A program made the position numbers and the translations under genes. From contig JAHBMJ010003002.1 in NCBI GenBank assembly GCA_018398765.1, positions 1 to 14,048 on the forward strand: a stretch of DNA of 14,048 nt, given 5' to 3'. Of the stretch, positions 9,426 through 14,048 are shown in pieces. The notes under the pieces were generated by a model. The model worked only from the letters and a program-made list of their open reading frames with translations, did not search any database and had not been told where the DNA came from. This DNA is from Chromera velia (taxonomy: Eukaryota > Sar > Chromeraceae). Each line of letters starts with the position of its first letter. Position 1 is the stretch's first letter.

Positions 9426-10232
9426 ATTGTGCATTCGCCCTTTACGGTCTGCCTGTGTGTGAGCGTGCAGGTAGAGCCACAGCCTGAGAGCCACCACAAG
9501 GTTCAAGCTGCACTTGCAAGTGAGTGGGAGGCGAGAGAGAAAAAGAGGCAGCAGAAAGCAGCGAGAGAGACGGCCTCAGAAACTTCAGGAGGGTTCCGTT
9601 GGTCGTCTGCCCTCGCCTCCTCTTCCCCCTCTTTTGTTCCCTCAGTCGGTGTTCAGGGGAACGACGGCAGCCTCTCCTCAGAGACGCACATCAACAACGG
9701 AGACCTAGGCAGTGATGGCGGTGCAGTGATTGAGGGGGGGCGTCGTGCAATGGATCCTTTGGGTTTGGTTTTCGAGGGGAGAGGGGAGGGGGACGGGGCA
9801 TCTGGGGTGTCGGGGGGTGTATCGGTTGCCGGTGGTTTTCCGTCAGGGCATGCAGGGGAGAGTAGCAGTTCTAGACAGTCCCAGGCGCACACGATGTTCT
9901 TCTTCGATTCTCCTTCTTCGTCCGCGTCTGTGGGATCGGGGGAGGGTGCGGAAGTCTTGGTGTGTGGTGCATTGGGAGGAAGTTCGGGTGAGGTGCGTGG
10001 CTCTTTGATTGGATCTTCTGGAATGCAAGGGAAGGAGTGGAGAGGACTGCAGGGAAAGTTCTGGTTGCAGAACGAGACGGAGACGGAGACCCAAGGGGGC
10101 TCCTTGGAGAGAGGTGCTTTGGGAAACATACGGGGGGGCTTGGCAGAAGTTGAAGAGGCTGAGGGTCTGTCGGCAGACTCGTGCGAGTACGCGCAAACGG
10201 TAAATAGCTTGGGACCAGGAAATGGGCAGTGA
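5707..10232 (+). CDS. SPG21: Maspardin (SPG21/ACP33)-like alpha/beta-hydrolase-fold protein with long C-terminal extension (9 exons)
   Basis: Exons: 5707-5804, 5963-6210, 6534-6612, 7138-7269, 7731-7746, 8171-8211, 8548-8667, 9084-9192, 9471-10232, totalling 1605 nt or 534 aa plus stop. Phases agree throughout. Residues about 20-281 match maspardin along their length: PLVLIPGTAGTAASFF (50-65), the nucleophile-elbow segment GASLGGYLSQHFA (112-124), LILCNSF (134-140), LASRMTLNC (about 200-208), VTILETADR (223-231) and RGGDFPFL (256-263). Maspardin in animals is a CD4- and endosome-associated protein of the fold, linked to Mast syndrome, with no firmly established substrate. Ser114 sits at the elbow and Asp230 may be the acid, but Asp259 stands where active hydrolases have His, so catalysis is doubtful. 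Residues 282-534 are a charged stretch (EWEAREKKRQQ) followed by Gly/Ser-rich sequence not found in animal maspardin. The start has A at -3 and G at +4. A GTGAGT inside exon 9 (about 9519) could be an alternative donor. Confidence 0.88.
7038..7077. repeat. (TG)n microsatellite in intron 3 of the maspardin gene
   Basis: About 20 uninterrupted GT dinucleotides end 60 nt before the exon 4 acceptor at 7137. They are transcribed as UG repeats in the pre-mRNA. Confidence 0.95.
7731..7746 (+). other. 16-nt microexon 5 of the maspardin gene
   Basis: The segment GCTCTCTCTCATGCAG is flanked by TTTGCAG and GTCAGC. It completes the split Arg codon from exon 4 and adds LSLMQ, handing over in phase 0 to exon 6 (VDELSQADLASR). 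With it, the helix ASYRLSLMQVDELSQ aligns without a gap to the corresponding human maspardin helix. Without it, the phase from exon 4 (two bases over) does not fit exon 6. The identification rests on phase and alignment; no transcript has been seen. Confidence 0.72.
7886..7981. repeat. CTTT/CCTT/CT polypyrimidine tract in intron 5 of the maspardin gene
   Basis: About 95 nt of the sense strand are pyrimidine apart from a single G at 7951, made of CTTT, CCTT and CT units. It lies about 190 nt before the exon 6 acceptor (8170), too far to be the ordinary polypyrimidine tract of that acceptor. Confidence 0.9.
8454..8530. repeat. Imperfect TG-rich tract in intron 6 of the maspardin gene
   Basis: TGTGTGTGCG, TGTGTATG and GTGTGTCTGTG-type units run to within about 20 nt of the exon 7 acceptor at 8547. 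Intron 7 has a shorter relative at about 9057-9080. Confidence 0.8.
9392..9422. repeat. (GT)n microsatellite in intron 8 of the maspardin gene
   Basis: Uninterrupted GT repeat of about 15 units. A further TGTGTGTGAGCGTGCAG segment leads directly into the exon 9 acceptor at 9470. Confidence 0.95.
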
Positions 10233-12339
10233 CTCCAGCGGTGCTACGGGCCTTAGGCCCACAGCACATGTTCCTCATGACAAGGATGCGTTTGCTTTCT
10301 CTGATGCAGAATCGTATCATGAATCGTATGTTAAGTAAAACCTTTGTTGGGTCCTGCCATTTGTGGTGTCATTTCGCATGCACTCTTTGAAGCCGCCGGC
10401 TTTTTACGCTAGTTTTTACATTTTAAGCCTCATTGATTGATTGATTGATTGATTGATAGGTTCCGCACTAGGCCTTCCCGCTCTAGTTCCCGCTACTACT
10501 AGTATGTCTATCTGTTGCCAGAGCTAGCAGGGCCAGTTTTCACTTGTCATAAAAATTAAATAGTACTATTATGAATGTAATCTATACAAAGGAAGATAAA
10601 CATGATTTGAATGAATTAGGATTAGGATTACGATTTATGTCCGGAGGATTGGCCTCCCGCCCCAATGCCGAATGTCCGACGTACAGCTTCCAAGGAAAGC
10701 GCCTAGACGCATCAAACCTCTCTGGCCGGCCCGCACAGGTCTAGCCTATGCCGTAAACAGTTTACAATTAAAGAGAAAAGCATACGCGGTATTATTTTTC
10801 CTAGCATTTTTCCTTTATCTGATTTTTTAAAAAACATAATATAGTAATTTTTAAGATAAGTCATAGTGATAGTTTAGATCTAGGTTTAGATTAGTATTTA
10901 AATTATAGTGTACATATGTGTATGTGAGTCATTCTAGCTAGCATTCTAGGAGTCATAATCTCTCAGTCATTGTGAGAATCACAGTAAGATCCACAGTGAG
11001 AACTTTCAAGTTATCTACTAGTAGAAGAAGTTCAAAGTTGAAAAGATTGAAAAAAAACATTTTTGATTTCTTCATTATTTTAATTATTACTAGAATTATT
11101 GCAGAAATTATAAGTTTTTTAGCTTGATTATAGCTAACATCTTGGTACGATCGATCCTAGCATTTAATAGCAGCTAATTATTAGCAGTACTAATTAAGCT
11201 GGATGCGTATATGCCTGACGCATCACTGTAGCACCAAAAGCTAGACCAAAAGGTTAATTGCATCATTTTGCATGTTTGGTTTAGCTTGAATAAGAAATAG
11301 CTTGATTGATTGATCGATCTTTCACTTGAAGATTGAAATTTTAAACCCACGCGAAGCATACAATAAATCTGGCTCGGGCTCGAATTGGGTTCAATTAGCT
11401 GTCTGACTAGCTGCCCAAATGCATAACATGCAGAATCTGATCTTTTCATACTTTGAAACACTCTGTGAGAATTATTTTAAAGAATAACAGTCAAATTATA
11501 ATAATGAAGGGACAAGTTCCGAACAATAGCCATGGTCGTTTGAAATACTTAATCGTCCCCTTTAAATTCTAGAGCGCCTAACTACAAAGATTGCTACGAA
11601 AAATGGGCTCTGACTGTACATAAAGCCCTGCGCACATTCATCTGTTCTCGAAAAGCATGCACAGTTTGGTATCTGAATCACAAGACCTGTCTGCTGAACA
11701 AATGGTTTCTCAATGAAGAGAGCAACATCCCGGAGGGTGGTTTGCAGACACGGAAAAAAGAAATATACAGCTTGTTCTGTTTAAAGAAGGCAGGCATATT
11801 GATAACGTCTGTGTTTCCCCCGTCTCCGCTGTTGAAGCCTTCAACATATAGTCTCCTGAAAGACAATGTACGTGGCATCAAAAGCTCATATACGTTGGAA
11901 TTAAATCTTGTTGGAACATGTTGGAGCGCGCATATCCATCCCAGTTGTCGGGGCTGATGAGCGCACAATGCGCGCGCACTCACTTCATTGATTGTATGAT
12001 TAAATTGCATACATGGAATTAAGACCAAAAAAGAATTAAATTAATGAAAAAATTCAATACAGAAAGAGCATGCACGCGCGTTCATCCAGACTGCGTGATA
12101 GATCTATATTAGAAGATCCACAAAGAGGTCCTCTCGAACCAGGGAGAGGGAGAGGGAGAGAGCACTGGGAGCTGACAGTTTAAGTCTGACTGCCTCAATC
12201 CCTGTATCACTGACTGACGTTATTGGTACAGTTGACTTCCGCCCCCGTAGTCCGCCCCCCTCTCGGAGAGGAACTTCACAATCTCAAGTCAGACTTCAGA
12301 CCTTTAGGAATTTAAATTTCTGACCTACACGGTTACACC
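10233..12339. other. AT-rich intergenic region, no gene supported
   Basis: About 2.1 kb between the maspardin stop and the next start. Base composition turns clearly AT-rich near 10330, with many CTAG, GATC and TTAAT steps. I see no conserved protein, rRNA or tRNA. Two minus-strand open frames (11461-11174 and 12028-11678) show no recognisable domain. The first part presumably holds the maspardin 3' UTR and the last 200 nt (with GGGAGA repeats near 12142-12163) the upstream region of the next gene. The block at about 11500-11960 is less AT-rich than its surroundings; its nature is unknown. Confidence 0.6.
10432..10457. repeat. (ATTG)n microsatellite
   Basis: Six tandem ATTG units in the 3' flank of the maspardin gene, at the edge of the AT-rich block. 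Confidence 0.9.
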
Positions 12340-12452
12340 ATGACTGATGATGAGTACTCGGGGGGGGAGGCGGACCCATTCGCTTCATCCTTCACACACG
12401 TAAGTCAGCCAAGCAATATAAAAGAAAGAAAGAACGAAAGAACGAAAGAAAA

Positions 12453-12503
<51 letters not shown>

Positions 12504-12739
12504 CAGACAGACAGACAGACAGACAGACAGACAGGCAGACAGACAGACAGGCAGGCAGACAGGCAGACCGGCAGACAGGCAGACCGGCAGACAGGCAGAC
12601 AGACAGACGGACAATATATTCTTCTTTTTTTTCTTTTCTTCTTTTTCTTTCACATAGAGATAGATGCACAGATAGGTAGATAGATAGATATATAGATAGA
12701 CAGAAAGAAAGAAAGAACGAAAGAAAGAAAGAAAGAAAG

Positions 12740-12786
<47 letters not shown>

Positions 12787-13561
12787 CTAGGAGAAACTAG
12801 TATGCGGAGCCTTTTTTTCCTGACTATTTTGCCCTCATGCGGAATCTCTTCTCTGCTCTTTACAGAGTCGGGCCTTCAGAAAGTACAAGATGTTGAAGAG
12901 GCAGTCACTTGCGTTCTCTGCCATCGGAGCGGTCCATGCACCAGACACCACGCAGCTGCACCGATGTTGGCTCCCGTTGATGAACGGCAACGTGCCTCCC
13001 GGGGAGTTTCTCTCATTCTACCCGTCTCCTCATCCTCTCCGAGACCCGACGTACACACAGACGGGAGACGAGACAGTCATTCACGCAAATGCACAGATGG
13101 GAGACCAGACTCACGCAAATGCACAGACGGGAGACGAGACTCACGCAAATGCACAGATGGGAGACCAGACTCACGCAAATACACAGCACCAGCAGACGAC
13201 TGCCGTCCCCCCCTTTCTGTTCATTGCATCCCCTATGGTAAACTCAGAAATGCCTCCGCAGCTGCAATACCCCCAGCCCCCCATTTCTCCGAGGGGGGTA
13301 GGTGCAAGTGCAGCGTCTGGGACTGCAGGAGGGGAGGGCACAGTCACGTCAGCGCTTGCCGGGGCCTCTCCGAGGTTCCCTTTTCATCAGCCGTCCCCGT
13401 CTCCTTCAGCGTTCCAGTCAACGATGCAGAACGCGATGACACAGCAACAGCTGCAGCCTCCAGTCCTCGAGTCCTCAGACTTGGAGCGTCAGGTGGGTAG
13501 TGGTCTTTCAAAACGGAAACCTGGTGCTAAAGCTAAGGTTGAGGTGTTGTATACAGTCTAA
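12340..13561 (+). CDS. Unknown protein: acidic start, basic segment, GD(E/Q)THANA repeats, Pro/Gln/Ser-rich (possibly 3'-partial)
   Basis: Exon 1 is 12340-12399 (MTDDEYSGGEADPFASSFTH) and ends at an excellent donor, GTAAGT. Exon 2 starts at 12866 after TTTACAG, in matching phase 0, with SRAFRKYKMLKRQSLAFSAI. It is open to a TAA ending at 13561. A strong donor, CAG|GTGGGT, sits in frame at 13492/13493, beyond which composition becomes AT-rich and noncoding-like. The true exon 2 may therefore end at 13492, with more exons outside the window. The visible protein is 20 acidic residues, a basic segment, four 10-12-residue repeats (13058-13183) and a Pro/Gln/Ser/Ala-rich tail. I recognise no domain and assign no function. 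The clean junction and start context argue for a real gene; the exon 2 end is uncertain. Confidence 0.55.
12400..12865 (+). other. Intron 1 of the unknown gene, composed largely of microsatellites
   Basis: The 466-nt intron runs from GTAAGT to TTTACAG. In order it holds AAAG/GAAC repeats (about 12420-12470), GA repeats (to 12502), GACA/GGCA repeats (12503-12610), the AATATATT junction followed by a T-rich tract (12611-12652), GATA repeats (about 12658-12701), and a second AAAG then GA module (about 12702-12784). The two AAAG-to-GA modules share GAACGAAAG steps and look like duplicates. Confidence 0.75.
13058..13183 (+). repeat. In-frame 30-bp tandem repeat with 60-bp higher-order pattern
   Basis: Units: 13058-13093 (36 nt, with a two-codon VI insertion), 13094-13123, 13124-13153, 13154-13183. 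They encode QTGDETVIHANA, QMGDQTHANA, QTGDETHANA and QMGDQTHANT. The T..E and M..Q forms alternate, so the array probably grew by duplication of a 60-bp pair. Confidence 0.93.
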
Positions 13562-14048
13562 TATATAATACAGAAAACATTAGTAGAAGGAGGAGAGTCA
13601 AGCTTGAGGTCGCACGAGTAGTGACCATGTTTGATTTGATTATATTTGATTTGATTTGATTTGATTTGAGCTTCAACCTCAAATATTTGATATTTGAGGT
13701 AAGATTTGAGGTTAACCTCTTAGGGTTCCTCACTGAGTCACTGACTTACTGTCACTCTGATCATTTTTCTCATGACAATAGTTATCAGAACATTTCTGAT
13801 GTGTGTTTCAAAAATTTTTAAAAAAATATATAAAATTATAACTTATCAGTTCCATAAAAAAAATATGCCTGTGTGGCAGTGTATATATACTAGTCACTGA
13901 GACTCACTCTAGTACTAATAGAGATTAAGAACGTAAAATTGATAGATTTGAAATTGCATATGACTTTTTGTTGATACGATAAAGTTAGAGTACGTACCAA
14001 AATTGAGGTGACAATCACTCAGCTTTATGGCACTTCCTTTTCCTCTTT
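13562..14048. other. AT-rich flank or intron downstream of the unknown gene
   Basis: No coding potential is seen over 487 nt. It contains a TTTGA pentanucleotide array (about 13629-13669), two perfect inverted repeats at 13676-13719, poly-A/T runs near 13810-13865, and repeated TTGAGGT heptamers. It is 3' flank if the gene ends at 13561, or intron if the donor at 13493 is used. Confidence 0.6.
13676..13719. repeat. Two adjacent perfect inverted repeats
   Basis: At 13676-13700, ACCTCAAATAT and ATATTTGAGGT form an 11-bp stem around a 3-nt TTG loop. At 13708-13719, GAGGTTAACCTC is a perfect 12-bp palindrome. Both contain the TTGAGGT or ACCTCAA words that recur nearby. Confidence 0.9.

Noticed and set aside
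9653-10320. Long minus-strand Pro-rich open frames opposite maspardin exon 9
   Set aside because: They are shadows of the Gly/Ser-rich coding strand, and the plus frame continues in phase from exon 8.
10614-10634. Telomere-like TTAGGATTAGGATTACG
   Set aside because: Only two imperfect units, not the TTTAGGG repeat of coccidian telomeres.
11174-12028. Two minus-strand open frames in the AT-rich block (95 and 116 codons)
   Set aside because: No recognisable domain, no clear splice context, and lengths that chance open frames reach. An unrecognised exon cannot be excluded.
12385-12669. Cys/Leu/Ser-repeat frames over GACA/GA repeats
   Set aside because: Microsatellite translation within the first intron of the unknown gene.
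12802-13500. Plus-strand frame with CTDGRRDSRK-type repeats overlapping exon 2 of the unknown gene
   Set aside because: A 30-bp repeat is periodic in every frame. The other frame joins exon 1 in phase and has the better start and junction.

Overview
The window is nuclear DNA of an intron-rich protist and reads most like a coccidian apicomplexan of the Toxoplasma / Neospora / Sarcocystis / Cystoisospora kind. The reasons are small exons in two conserved eukaryotic genes, long low-complexity extensions, introns loaded with CTTT, GACA, TG and CT microsatellites, and AAAATG-type start contexts. The genus cannot be fixed from sequence alone. There are no bacterial operons, CRISPR arrays, rRNA genes or tRNA genes that I can support.

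Layout. (1) Positions 1-4903, minus strand: a ten-exon gene for a tandem-RRM, RGG/GGY-tailed hnRNP-like RNA-binding protein. The start codon is at 4903 and the 3' end is cut off by the window start. I rebuilt it exon by exon; all nine junction phases agree and both RRMs are complete. (2) Positions 4904-5706: a shared divergent upstream region. (3) Positions 5707-10232, plus strand: a nine-exon gene for a maspardin (SPG21/ACP33)-like alpha/beta-hydrolase-fold protein. It includes a 16-nt microexon and a coccidian-style C-terminal extension of about 253 residues; total about 534 aa. (4) Positions 10233-12339: AT-rich intergenic DNA with no supported gene. (5) Positions 12340 to 13492 or 13561, plus strand: a gene of unknown function with a 20-codon first exon, an intron built almost wholly of microsatellites, and a Pro/Gln/Ser-rich second exon carrying in-frame 30-bp repeats. 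It may continue past the window. (6) Positions 13562-14048: AT-rich flank or intron with TTTGA repeats and perfect inverted repeats.

The genes do not form a pathway: one is an RNA-binding protein, one a likely endosomal or trafficking pseudo-hydrolase, and one is unknown. The most notable signal is shared by the first two genes. Their 5' splice sites are mostly of the form GT-C-AG: 12 of 18 donors carry C at +3, where canonical introns carry A or G, while all 18 carry G at +5. If this holds genome-wide it implies altered U1 or U6 pairing rules in this organism. Other points are a GC-AG intron inside RRM1, a 400-nt A-free homopyrimidine tract, a dispersed GACA / AATATATT / CTTT junction present in two unrelated introns, and a 37-bp GCATGC-containing minisatellite.
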